A DNA stretch of 54,423 bases from Cytophagales bacterium. GTDB lineage: Bacteria; Bacteroidota; Bacteroidia; Cytophagales; Cyclobacteriaceae. Under the pieces are notes generated by a model, which saw only the letters and a program-made list of their open reading frames with translations, ran no database searches and had not been told where the DNA came from. Both the position numbers and the translations under genes were made by a program. Location: assembly GCA_020402945.1 (NCBI GenBank), contig JADBYQ010000012.1, positions 1 through 54,423 on the forward strand, given 5' to 3'. Positions 1 through 7,884 of the stretch are shown here, in pieces; the stretch's first letter is position 1, and every line of letters begins with the position of its first letter.

Positions 1-131
1 ATGAAAATTTACTCTCTTAACACTGTTATTATTATTGAAATCAATACCGAACCCACTTTGGGTAAGGGAGACTACGTCAGAACCATAACAAATTGAACCG
101 AAAACGAAAAAATCAAAACAAAGAAATACAC

Positions 132-284
132 ATGAAAAAGTTAGAAATGAAGGAAATGGAAGTGATTGAGGGGGGCGGGCCATCAAATAACCAGTTTATG
201 TGTTGGGCAATCTCCGTTGGTTATGGATTTATACATCCAGCTATGGGGATTGTCTCAGGATTTGCATGCCTATGGGCAAAATGA
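132..284 (+). CDS. Double-glycine leader peptide precursor (bacteriocin-like or signalling peptide)
   Basis: A 50-aa precursor. The first 15 residues, MKKLEMKEMEVIEGG, have the charged/hydrophobic pattern and terminal Gly-Gly of leaders cut by C39 peptidases. The remaining 35 residues form a hydrophobic, Gly-rich core with two cysteines (C24 and C46), Trp residues and small-residue spacing such as GYG, MG and SG, as in class II bacteriocins. I chose the ATG at 132 because it starts exactly at the leader; an ATG at 93 in the same frame would add 13 residues that do not look like a leader. A C39-peptidase ABC exporter lies downstream at 2122, which fits the role. Whether the product kills, signals or is modified cannot be told. 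The leader type is recognised from family knowledge; the function is inferred. Confidence 0.75.
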   Translation: MKKLEMKEMEVIEGGGPSNNQFMCWAISVGYGFIHPAMGIVSGFACLWAK

Positions 285-431
285 CCACAATGAATTTTTA
301 AAGGGAGTTTTAAAAATCCAATGTCAGCATAACTATTTTTTACTTTGAGAAACATAAGTTAGATTTAGCAACAATTAAATTTTTAAAATTTCCCTTTATC
401 AGCAAATTTTTTAGACTATTTATACAATGAT

Positions 432-584
432 ATGAGAATCCCTATTAAAATACTTTTGTACTCTTTAAGTGGAGTTATTTTATTCTACAACGTGAAAGGA
501 GCTTTTATATATCTAATTATTCTCAATGCTTCAATCTTTTTTTATGAAAGAAGCAGAAATAAGAAAAAGTTTCAAGAGAATTGA
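432..584 (+). CDS. Small two-segment membrane peptide, unknown; candidate immunity protein
   Basis: A 50-codon ORF starting at ATG 432 and ending at TGA 582-584. The product has two short hydrophobic stretches (about residues 5-20 and 24-37) and a basic C-terminal tail rich in Arg and Lys. It lies 147 bases downstream of the double-glycine peptide on the same strand. Small hydrophobic proteins with basic tails often serve as immunity proteins beside bacteriocin genes, so that is my inference; no family is recognised. There is no convincing ribosome binding site, which is normal in Bacteroidota, and the surrounding DNA is very AT-rich, so a chance ORF is possible. Confidence 0.4.
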   Translation: MRIPIKILLYSLSGVILFYNVKGAFIYLIILNASIFFYERSRNKKKFQEN

Positions 585-960
585 ATAGTGAGAAAAGTTT
601 TTTGTCAACATGGATAAAGTGATGATTCTTAAGGCGATCTGTAGAAAGTGGAGATTAACCCTAATCTCTCAGAGAGAATTTTGTATAACTGAATTAGAAC
701 TATCCTTCTATTTTCGTTCTTCTAAAGTTATTTTGAGTATCTTATTTACAGAAAGTATCTTGTTGATTTGGTGAAATTCTACCTGCTGGCTTTTTTAATT
801 GCCATTCCTTCATCATTGAAGAAGATTTTTTTATAAGCTTCATCCCCATAGTTGTTTTTCCTTTGCAGAGTTTATAAAAATACATGAGTTACTCTAAAAT
901 CAGAAGCTTTATTTTAAGTGTTCATATTTTTAAAACTAAACTTTTTAAGCAAAATTCAAG
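585..960. other. Long AT-rich intergenic stretch in the peptide locus
   Basis: There is no confidently coding gene in these 376 bases. One ORF could be read on the + strand from ATG 610 to TGA 774 (54 codons), with a hydrophobic C-terminal third; it is not recognisable and may be chance. A perfect 7-base inverted repeat (GAGATTA at 651-657, TAATCTC at 662-668, 4-base spacer) lies inside it and has no T-run behind it. Another short ORF from ATG 884 (30 codons) ends just after the start of the next gene and looks accidental. The stretch probably contains the promoter of the 961 gene, but no clear TAnnTTTG box was found. Confidence 0.4.
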
Positions 961-1611
961 ATGTCAGAAAAAGTAAGAAAAAATGGTTTCATCACACCAT
1001 TTGCTTTACTTTGTTTTCTTCAATTTCTACTTGTTTTTTCAATGAATTGGTCATTGGTCACAGATGATCTTTACTACAATACTCTAGGAGATCAGCTTTC
1101 GTTTGAACGCATCAACGAATTGATCGACCTCAATAAGAAATGGAATTGGGTAATTTATCTCATCACCCCAATGCTCTACCTGCTAAAGTTTTTCCTAGTT
1201 GCTATATGTCTTTCTATGGGAGTATTTTTGTTTCGTTTCGAAGTCGGCCTCAAAGTGCTTTTCAAGATTGCGTTACTATCTGAGTTTATCTTCTTGTTTC
1301 CCTCCATAATCAAGCTCTTTTGGTTCAACTTGGTTAGTGCGAGTTACACCTTTACTGATCTCCAGTCTTTCGCTCCCCTGTCAATTGTGAATTTATTCGA
1401 CCGAGCAAATTTAGATACTTGGCTCCTTTACCCGCTCAGTTTGCTCAACTTATTTGAGGTCACCTACATTATTACGCTCGCATATTTGCTTTCTGGAGCC
1501 ATTAAATCGGATTTTATCTTATCATTAAAGTTAGTAGTTTTTTCTTACGGTGCTGGCCTATTTATCTGGGCTCTCTTTATCACCTTCCTTACAGTCAGCT
1601 TAATTGCCTAA
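961..1611 (+). CDS. Multi-pass membrane protein, unknown family (peptide-export operon)
   Basis: A 216-aa protein with about five or six hydrophobic segments and no signal peptide or known catalytic motif. I do not recognise the family. It is clearly homologous to the protein at 27345-27986. Shared elements are a mid-protein motif of the form E-F-x-F-x-x-P-x-x-x-K-x-x-W-F, then F-x-P-[LF]-S-[IL]-x-N-[LF], then YPL-x-x-L-x-x-FE-x-x-Y, at similar spacing in both. It is followed directly by the CxxC thioredoxin-like gene and then the C39 ABC transporter, so it probably takes part in maturation or export of the peptide at 132, or in immunity. It lacks the CxxC pairs expected of a MauE/DoxX-type redox protein. 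The coding call is firm; the role is inference from context. Confidence 0.8.
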   Translation: MSEKVRKNGFITPFALLCFLQFLLVFSMNWSLVTDDLYYNTLGDQLSFERINELIDLNKKWNWVIYLITPMLYLLKFFLVAICLSMGVFLFRFEVGLKVLFKIALLSEFIFLFPSIIKLFWFNLVSASYTFTDLQSFAPLSIVNLFDRANLDTWLLYPLSLLNLFEVTYIITLAYLLSGAIKSDFILSLKLVVFSYGAGLFIWALFITFLTVSLIA

Positions 1612-1612
1612 C

Positions 1613-2125
1613 ATGAGAAACATATTACTCTGGTGTTTATCCATCTCATTCGTTTTGCTAGTCGCATGGATGGCAAACATAACAGTTGCAAAATTACGAG
1701 CATTGGATAGGGTAAAAGAAAAAACAGCCTCACTAAAATCGCTACCAATTGTAACAATGGATAGCTCAAAGTATGAGTTAACAAATAATAGCATCCCAAC
1801 TATAATCATACTGTTCAATACCACTTGCGAACATTGCCAATATGAGGCAACAGAAATCAAAAAATCAATAGATTTTTTCTCGCAGGTGCGAGTTCTAATG
1901 ATTTCATCAGAGACAATAGAAGTTATAAAAGCTTTTGGTGATCAATACGGTTTGACCAATAAGCCCTCTATCACTTTTGCCAAGATCAGCCCAGATGATG
2001 TATTTGAGACCTTTGGCTCTGTTTCCATTCCCCACATTTTTATCTACGGCAAGGACCGCAAGCTCATCAAAGAATTTAAAGGTGAAACAAAAATTGATGC
2101 GATTCTACAATATTTACCTAAGTGA
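1613..2125 (+). CDS. Membrane-anchored thioredoxin-like (TlpA-type) CxxC protein
   Basis: A 170-aa protein with an N-terminal membrane anchor (about residues 4-22) and a thioredoxin-like domain. The active-site motif is C72-E-H-C75, preceded by a beta strand (TIIILFNTT). A cis-proline loop candidate (SIPHIFIY) follows before the last strands. The domain should face the periplasm. The ATG at 1613 is preferred over an in-frame TTG at 1604 that overlaps the previous gene. The gene starts one base after the upstream stop and overlaps the next start by GTGA. Because the precursor peptide core has two cysteines, a role in forming or reducing a disulfide in the exported peptide is plausible, but this is inference; a general thiol reductase is the alternative. 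Confidence 0.82.
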   Translation: MRNILLWCLSISFVLLVAWMANITVAKLRALDRVKEKTASLKSLPIVTMDSSKYELTNNSIPTIIILFNTTCEHCQYEATEIKKSIDFFSQVRVLMISSETIEVIKAFGDQYGLTNKPSITFAKISPDDVFETFGSVSIPHIFIYGKDRKLIKEFKGETKIDAILQYLPK

Positions 2126-4335
2126 AAATTGATAGGAAAATTCTTACCCTACAGCAAGACCAATCTGATTGCGGGGTTGCTTGTTTGCTTACCACTATTC
2201 AGTTTCATGGTGGAAGTAACAGTCTCGAGCATTTGCGTAAAGTCAGCGGTACTTCCAGGGAAGGCACCACACTACTCGGCCTATTGCAGGCAGCCGAACA
2301 GGTTGGCTTTGAGGCAGAAGGATTAGAAGCAGAAGGAGTTCATAATCTGAGCGAGTTAAGAGAGCCAGCCATTTTGCACGTGGTAATAGAAAATCGGTTG
2401 CAACACTACATCGTTTACTTTCCACCGCAGGGGTCAGACGGCTCGACTGTCGCGAAAGATAAGCCGTCAGACCCCTTACACTTGTTTGATCCTGCAAAAG
2501 GTATCGTTAAAATGACCGCGGAAGAACTGGATAAAATTTGGCAGTCAAAAGCATTGCTGAAATTAGTGCCCACCGAGAAATTTGAAAGAAAGACGATAAC
2601 CCAAAGCAAAAAGAAGGAGTGGATCATTGGCCTGATCAAGGAAGATTTTAATATTTTGTTGGTAGCTCTTATCCTTGGCATCGCCATTTCAGTACTCGGC
2701 ATTTCCACGGCCATCTTCTCGCAAAAATTGATCGATGATATCCTACCAAAAGAAAAAAGCCAAAAACTTTTTTTGAGCCTGGTGTTGGTCACGTTGCTCT
2801 TATTGGCAAGAAGTGGGCTCGGTTATCTACGCGGACTGTTTATGATCAGGCAAGGCCTGGATTTTAACAACCGTATTATCCAAAGGTTTTACAATAACTT
2901 ATTGCAATTGCCAAAATCGTTTTTTGATACGCGTAAAACAGGAGAATTGATTGCCCGAATGAACGACACGCGTAGGATTCAGTCGGTATTGTCTGTGGTG
3001 TCGGGCAGCGTTGTTATTGATTTATTGCTGGTGATTGTTTCGCTTGGTTTTGTGTTTGCTTATTCGAGCTTGATTGGGTTTATCATGTTGGGCAGCCTGC
3101 CTGTTTATTTTTTAATTCTACTTTGGTTCAATAAACCCATTATCCGCACCCAAAAGGAAGTGATGAGTGGGTATGCAGTGGCCGAGAGCAATTTTGTAGA
3201 TACAATGCAGGGAGTGGCCGATATTAAGTTGATGAATAAGCAGTCTTTTTTTGAACGCATCAATGCTACTGTGTACGGGGCGTTCCAGCAGAAGATGGCA
3301 GACCTTGGTCATTTGAATATAAAGTTCAGTTCGGTGTCAGAAGTAACCGGGGTTTTGTTTATGATCTCTGTTTTTGGTTTTTCTTCCTGGCTGGTGCTTG
3401 CTAAAGAATTGAAACTGGGTGAGATGGTGGCCTTGCTAAGTATGGCGGGCAGTGTAATTCCTTCTGCAAACAGATTGGTGGTTGCCAACATCCAAATACA
3501 AGAGGCTTTGGTGGCCTTTGATCGGATGTTTGAGTTTACCTCAATGGAGAAAGAAGGAGGGTATAGTTCTGGTCAAGACACAACTCTCTACAAAATACCC
3601 GAAAAGGATGAATTGTCTGTTAGAGTTGAAGAGGTATCATTCCGTTTTCCGGGGAGAAGACAAATACTAAAAAATGTATCCCTTCAATTCAAAAGAGGTG
3701 AAATGGTTGCTTTGTTGGGTGAGAGTGGCGGAGGAAAAAGCACGTTGCTTCAACTGATCGAAAAATTTTATGCCCCGGAAGCGGGAGGTATTGAAGTAAA
3801 TGGAGTTTCCCTGAACGACTTCGATACCCAGCAATGGCGAGAGAAAATTGGAACAGTGCCTCAAGATTTGAAGATTTTTAACGGTAATCTGCTTTACAAT
3901 ATCACCTTGAGTGATCAACCTGACGAGTATCAAAAGGCAGTAGTCTTTTGTGAAGAAAAAGGCTTTGGTAACTATTTTAAAGAATTTCCTCAAGGCTATT
4001 TGGCGTTGCTGGGCGAGGAAGGGGTTAATCTCTCCGGTGGGCAAAAGCAATTGGTTGTGTTGGCAAGAGCATTGTTTCGTGAGCCTCGCATACTTTTATT
4101 AGATGAAGCCACATCGGCCATGGACAGAAACACTGAAAACTTTATTTTAGAGTTGCTTCAAAAAGCAAAACAGGAGATGGCCATACTGCTGGTGACCCAT
4201 CGAATCAAAACAGCACAGCGCTGCGATCGGATTTTCATTTTGGAAAATGGAGAGATAGCTTCATCGGGCACGCCCACTGAGTTGATGCTGTCGGCTAACT
4301 TTTATAGCGAGTCGTATCGGGAGTTAGTTTCTTAA
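2122..4335 (+). CDS. Peptidase-containing ABC transporter (C39 peptidase-TMD-NBD)
   Basis: A 737-aa exporter that cuts a double-glycine leader and moves the peptide out across the inner membrane using ATP. The N-terminal C39 domain has the catalytic cysteine C17 in QSDCG, His95 in QHYIVYF and an Asp near 123 (FDPAKG). The membrane domain spans about residues 165-460. The nucleotide-binding domain has Walker A GESGGGKST near 533, signature LSGGQKQ near 637, Walker B ILLLDEATSAMD near 657 and an H-loop LLVTHR. All catalytic motifs are intact and the length is typical. The GTG start at 2122 overlaps the upstream stop as GTGA, implying translational coupling. The likely substrate is the peptide at 132. 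No HlyD-type adaptor is visible in the window. Confidence 0.93.
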   Translation: MKIDRKILTLQQDQSDCGVACLLTTIQFHGGSNSLEHLRKVSGTSREGTTLLGLLQAAEQVGFEAEGLEAEGVHNLSELREPAILHVVIENRLQHYIVYFPPQGSDGSTVAKDKPSDPLHLFDPAKGIVKMTAEELDKIWQSKALLKLVPTEKFERKTITQSKKKEWIIGLIKEDFNILLVALILGIAISVLGISTAIFSQKLIDDILPKEKSQKLFLSLVLVTLLLLARSGLGYLRGLFMIRQGLDFNNRIIQRFYNNLLQLPKSFFDTRKTGELIARMNDTRRIQSVLSVVSGSVVIDLLLVIVSLGFVFAYSSLIGFIMLGSLPVYFLILLWFNKPIIRTQKEVMSGYAVAESNFVDTMQGVADIKLMNKQSFFERINATVYGAFQQKMADLGHLNIKFSSVSEVTGVLFMISVFGFSSWLVLAKELKLGEMVALLSMAGSVIPSANRLVVANIQIQEALVAFDRMFEFTSMEKEGGYSSGQDTTLYKIPEKDELSVRVEEVSFRFPGRRQILKNVSLQFKRGEMVALLGESGGGKSTLLQLIEKFYAPEAGGIEVNGVSLNDFDTQQWREKIGTVPQDLKIFNGNLLYNITLSDQPDEYQKAVVFCEEKGFGNYFKEFPQGYLALLGEEGVNLSGGQKQLVVLARALFREPRILLLDEATSAMDRNTENFILELLQKAKQEMAILLVTHRIKTAQRCDRIFILENGEIASSGTPTELMLSANFYSESYRELVS

Positions 4336-4682
4336 CAAGGTATCTTTATCAGCCGATGCTCATTAGCTGCGAGTGAAATCTCGATTCCTCGCTTTTCAAT
4401 TTCCTTTATAAAAGGATTGTCTTCTCCTTTTTCTTTCGCAGAATAAGTATGAACCTCCACCCGCGGATAACTATGAAGTATTTTTACAATCGCTTCTATG
4501 TCGATAGGCCTACAGCCTGTAAATTTCTCATCCCAAATCGCTACATCAATATCTGAAAGAGGATGTGCTTTTCCCTTGGCTACCGATCCGAATAAAATAA
4601 CCCTACTAGGATTATATCCATTTTCACACAGATCTTCAATCAGCTTTCCTACTATTTGTTTTGCAATTCGGATAGTAAACAT
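4332..4682 (-). CDS. MNT-type minimal nucleotidyltransferase (second copy in HEPN/MNT cassette)
   Basis: A 116-aa nucleotidyltransferase of the polymerase-beta fold. The motif GSVAKGKAHPLSDID matches GS-x10-D-x-D, and a third acidic residue follows in VEVHTYS. In HEPN/MNT toxin-antitoxin pairs the MNT partner transfers AMP to the HEPN toxin and silences it. Here it is the third gene of a minus-strand run HEPN-MNT-MNT and lies 37 bases beyond the end of the first MNT gene. It overlaps the end of the ABC transporter gene tail-to-tail by four bases. The two MNT proteins differ throughout, so this is an old duplication or an independent partner. Motifs are seen; the antitoxin role is inferred. 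Confidence 0.8.
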   Translation of the reverse strand: MFTIRIAKQIVGKLIEDLCENGYNPSRVILFGSVAKGKAHPLSDIDVAIWDEKFTGCRPIDIEAIVKILHSYPRVEVHTYSAKEKGEDNPFIKEIEKRGIEISLAANEHRLIKIPC

Positions 4683-4719
4683 AGTCGCAAATCAAATGGA
4701 GTTAATTTCTAGTTCCGTC

Positions 4720-5031
4720 TTATTTAATTTCTATCCCCTGTTTCAAAATGTGATTTAAAAACTCATCGCCCTCTGCAAATTGTCGAAACGAAAACGGATG
4801 TGTTTCTATCAAAGGATAGCGAATGTTAATTTTTGCATACTGCCTTAAATTTGCGAAGAGATCGTCCGTGAACCTATCTGAAATAAGGGCAAGGTCGATA
4901 TCCGATCCTTCGTGGGGCAACCCGTTGGCATACGATCCAAAAAGCAAAACCTTATCGAAAGTTAATCCGCTTTCTTTGCAATCTCGTACAAAAGAGTGAG
5001 CCGTTTCTATTGCAGCTTGTTGAGTAACCAT
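4720..5031 (-). CDS. MNT-type nucleotidyltransferase, probable antitoxin partner of the HEPN gene
   Basis: A 103-aa minimal nucleotidyltransferase with LLFGSYANGLPHEGSDID, fitting GS-x10-D-x-D, and a later acidic residue in IETHPFSF. All three metal-binding acids therefore seem present. The start overlaps the end of the upstream HEPN gene by 25 bases, so the two are co-translated, as is usual for HEPN/MNT pairs. MNT antitoxins act on their HEPN partner by transferring nucleotides to it. This copy is the more likely cognate partner because of the overlap. The assignment of activity is inference from the family. Confidence 0.84.
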   Translation of the reverse strand: MVTQQAAIETAHSFVRDCKESGLTFDKVLLFGSYANGLPHEGSDIDLALISDRFTDDLFANLRQYAKINIRYPLIETHPFSFRQFAEGDEFLNHILKQGIEIK

Positions 5032-5402
5032 TCTTGTTGTTTTTTAGCTTGTGCAAGTTTTTCTTCGGCAAATGTATGGGTAGAAATTTTATACAATTTG
5101 GATATTTGTTCTGGGTATCGACCCTCAATTTGAAAACGATTTAACTCTAATAAGAATTCTTTCTGCTCATTAGTCAATTCAATAGCCGTATTTGAAAGTA
5201 GAAAAATCAGGTTATGAGTTTTAGGTGGGATATTGCTTTCGTTTGCCCTAATCCAGTGTGCTTTGCAGACTTTCTCCAAAGACAAGTGAGCAAAAAATAG
5301 CGAGTGCAAAAACTTTCTTCCTTTGAAAAGAAGTTCTGCCGCCTCCCAGTCATCACTGGACTGATGAACCCAATGACCAATGTGTTCGTCCTTTGTTTTC
5401 AT
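5007..5402 (-). CDS. HEPN domain protein, putative ribonuclease toxin of a HEPN/MNT system
   Basis: A 131-aa all-helical HEPN protein. The pattern 'W...S..DW..A..LF......H..FF.HL..EK..KA' near the start and the GRYPEQ segment near residues 98-104 match the PF05168-type HEPN family. It is first in a minus-strand run with two MNT genes and overlaps the first one. The canonical RNase motif R-x4-6-H of DUF86/HepT toxins is not seen, so catalysis by that route is doubtful. It could be a substrate-binding HEPN partner instead of an active RNase. The gene is divergent from the malic enzyme gene across an 84-base gap. The domain call is confident; the toxin role is inferred. Confidence 0.8.
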   Translation of the reverse strand: MKTKDEHIGHWVHQSSDDWEAAELLFKGRKFLHSLFFAHLSLEKVCKAHWIRANESNIPPKTHNLIFLLSNTAIELTNEQKEFLLELNRFQIEGRYPEQISKLYKISTHTFAEEKLAQAKKQQEWLLNKLQ

Positions 5403-5486
5403 ATTTCAAATATACCACTTTAGCGAGTATGCTTCCTATTGCCATCTCCCCGATAAAGTGTAAATTTCACTCTTTATCGAACCCAG

Positions 5487-7766
5487 ATGTCTATCAAAAT
5501 TAGAAAGCAAGACGCCCTCGACTATCACACCCATGGGCAACCCGGAAAAATTGAAGTTGTACCTACAAAACAATTAAGTACCCAGTTGGATTTGGCGTTG
5601 GCCTACTCGCCCGGTGTGGCAGAGCCGTGCAAAGAAATTGCGGCCAACAAAGAAGATGTTTATAAATACACCAGCAAAGGGAACTTAGTGGCCGTCATCT
5701 CTAATGGTACAGCTGTGCTTGGCCTAGGGAGTATTGGCCCTGAAGCAGCCAAACCTGTGATGGAAGGCAAGGCTGTGCTATTCAAAAAATATGCGGGCAT
5801 CGATAGTTTTGATATCGAAATTGATGAAGAGGATCCAGATGCCTTTATTAAAATCGTAAAATCGCTCGAGCCTACGTTTGGCGGAGTCAATCTGGAAGAC
5901 ATTAAAGCGCCAGAATGTTTTAAGATCGAAACAGAACTGCGTGAAAAAATGAACATCCCCATCATGCATGACGACCAGCATGGTACGGCCATTATCTCCA
6001 GTGCTGCGTTGATCAATGCGCTGCATATCATAGAAAAAAAGATTGAAGACATTGTGTTGGTGGTCAACGGTGCCGGAGCGGCTGCCGTTTCCTGCACTAA
6101 ACTTTATCTCGCGCTTGGTTTAAGGAAAGAAAACCTGATCATGTGCGATAGCAAGGGCGTTATCAACAAAGAAAGGCCTGGGCTGGATGCCAGTAAATTA
6201 GAATTTGCCACTACGCGAAAGATCACCACACTTCAAGAAGCCATCAAAGGTGCCGATGTGTTTCTCGGGTTGTCAGTGGCAGACATTCTAACGGCTGCCG
6301 ATATTTTGACAATGGCCAAAGACCCGATTGTTTTTGCATTGGCAAATCCTAATCCTGAGATTGCCTACGATCTCGCCAAAAAATCGAGGCCCGATTTGAT
6401 TATGGGCACCGGACGATCAGATCATCCCAACCAAGTCAACAATGTGTTAGGGTTCCCTTATATTTTTCGCGGAGCGCTTGATGTAAGAGCTACCGAAATA
6501 AACGAAGCCATGAAGTTGGCGGCCGTTCGCGCCTTGGCAAACTTAGCGCGGGAGCCCGTGCCGGATATTGTGTTTCAAGCATATGGTGTAAACAAAATAC
6601 AGTTTGGCAGAGAGTACATTATTCCCAAACCAATGGATCCTCGATTGATCACTACTGTGAGTCCCGCTGTAGCAAAGGCAGCGATGGATTCGGGTGTTGC
6701 AAAAACGGCCATCACCGATTGGGGTCAGTATCATCGCGATTTGTTAAAGCGCATCGGCATCGATCAAAAATTGACCTCCCGCATTATTGATCTGGCAAAG
6801 AAAAAACCAAAACGCATTTTATTTGCAGAAGCAGATCATCACAAAATTCTAAAAGCAGCTCAAATCTTGCGTGACGAAGAAATCGCCATTCCTGTTTTGC
6901 TGGGAAGTCGAGAAGATATTGAGCGATTGATCGTTGAGCATCGTCTTGATTTAAGCGGTTGCGAGATCATCGATCCCCGTGAAGAAAAGGAATTGACGAA
7001 TCAATATGCAGAGGCCTATTTTGAAAAGCGGGCTCGAAAGGGAATCACCCGAAAGGAGGCCCACCGACAAATGCGTGATCGGAATGTGTTTGGGGCCATG
7101 ATGGTGGAATTTGGAAAGGCCGATGCATTGGTGTCAGGGCTTACGAAAGATTATTCAAAAACGATTCTTCCTTCGCTGCAAATCATAGGCATGGGCAAAG
7201 GTGTCAATCGGGTAGCGGGTATGTACATCATCATGAATAAAAAAGGCACTTTCTTTTTTGCCGATTGTTCGGTGAATGTAAATCCTTCGGCAGATGAGCT
7301 GGTGAACATTATTGGGTTAGCTGCCCGCGGGGTAAAGTTTTTTGATATCGAGCCACGGGTCGCTGTTCTTTCCTACTCTAACTTTGGTTCAAGCAAAGGC
7401 GAGATCCCGGAAAAAGTTCAACAAGCAGTTCAATTAGCGAAGGAAAAATATCCCGACTTGATTTTAGATGGAGATATCCAGGCCAACGTGGCATTCAATA
7501 TTGAATTGCAAAAGGAGATTTATCCGTTCAGCGCATTGGCCAATGAAGGTGCCAACACGCTCATTTTCCCGAACCTGGCGGCAGGCAATATTGCCTATAA
7601 ACTGCTGATGGAAATTGGTGGTGCAGAGGCCATTGGTCCTATTTTGCTTGGAATGAAAAAGCCAGTACACATATTGCAAATCGGCAGCTCTATCCGCGAT
7701 ATTGTCAACATGGCGGCCATTGCTGTAGTGGATGCGCAGTTGCATGAGAAGAACGAGCATCTTTGA
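5487..7766 (+). CDS. maeB: NADP-dependent malic enzyme (MaeB type, with phosphotransacetylase-like C-terminal domain)
   Basis: A 759-aa bimodular enzyme that decarboxylates malate to pyruvate and makes NADPH in the cytoplasm. The malic enzyme part (about 1-420) has AYSPGVAEPC, EGKAVLFKKYAG, the acidic metal-binding region and a Rossmann segment VVNGAGAAAVSC. The C-terminal part (about 430-759) is a phosphate acetyl/butyryltransferase-like domain (RILFAEADHHKILKAAQIL, ALVSGLTKDYSKT), which in this family is regulatory (acetyl-CoA sensing) and not thought catalytic. The ATG start aligns with the family N-terminus. It precedes ruvA and sprA as in other Bacteroidota. Full length and no defects seen. 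Confidence 0.95.
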   Translation: MSIKIRKQDALDYHTHGQPGKIEVVPTKQLSTQLDLALAYSPGVAEPCKEIAANKEDVYKYTSKGNLVAVISNGTAVLGLGSIGPEAAKPVMEGKAVLFKKYAGIDSFDIEIDEEDPDAFIKIVKSLEPTFGGVNLEDIKAPECFKIETELREKMNIPIMHDDQHGTAIISSAALINALHIIEKKIEDIVLVVNGAGAAAVSCTKLYLALGLRKENLIMCDSKGVINKERPGLDASKLEFATTRKITTLQEAIKGADVFLGLSVADILTAADILTMAKDPIVFALANPNPEIAYDLAKKSRPDLIMGTGRSDHPNQVNNVLGFPYIFRGALDVRATEINEAMKLAAVRALANLAREPVPDIVFQAYGVNKIQFGREYIIPKPMDPRLITTVSPAVAKAAMDSGVAKTAITDWGQYHRDLLKRIGIDQKLTSRIIDLAKKKPKRILFAEADHHKILKAAQILRDEEIAIPVLLGSREDIERLIVEHRLDLSGCEIIDPREEKELTNQYAEAYFEKRARKGITRKEAHRQMRDRNVFGAMMVEFGKADALVSGLTKDYSKTILPSLQIIGMGKGVNRVAGMYIIMNKKGTFFFADCSVNVNPSADELVNIIGLAARGVKFFDIEPRVAVLSYSNFGSSKGEIPEKVQQAVQLAKEKYPDLILDGDIQANVAFNIELQKEIYPFSALANEGANTLIFPNLAAGNIAYKLLMEIGGAEAIGPILLGMKKPVHILQIGSSIRDIVNMAAIAVVDAQLHEKNEHL

Positions 7767-7843
7767 TTTGAAGATGGGTGCAATCGAAATTAAAACCTTT
7801 TTGAAAAAAATAGTAACCGTAAATTCATATTGATGAAAAATGG

Positions 7844-7884
7844 AATTTTCAAATTGACTAATTTTCAAATTTTCAAATTGAAAT
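7844..7884 (+). repeat. Short tandem AATTTTCAAATTG-like repeats before ruvA
   Basis: Three imperfect copies of (AA)TTTTCAAATTG lie end to end just before, and running into, the ruvA start codon. The repeat is AT-rich and partly self-complementary. It might arise by slippage or be part of the ruvA leader; no function is evident. Confidence 0.5.

Noticed and set aside
1-96. A 31-codon ORF beginning exactly at base 1
   Set aside because: It may be the tail of an upstream gene cut by the window; the product shows no recognisable feature, so no call is made.
166-348. A 60-codon ORF overlapping the GG-leader precursor in another frame
   Set aside because: It is a shadow of the precursor, which has a clear leader and core in its own frame.
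651-668. Hairpin GAGATTA/TAATCTC as a terminator of the peptide gene
   Set aside because: It is short, AT-rich and has no T-run after it, so it is noted only as a repeat.
961-1611. MauE/DoxX-type redox membrane protein as an identity for the 961 gene
   Set aside because: It sits beside a thioredoxin-like gene, but it lacks the paired cysteines of that family and its paralogue does too.
5660-6097. A 145-codon minus-strand ORF inside the malic enzyme gene
   Set aside because: It is antisense to well-conserved coding sequence and has no family features.
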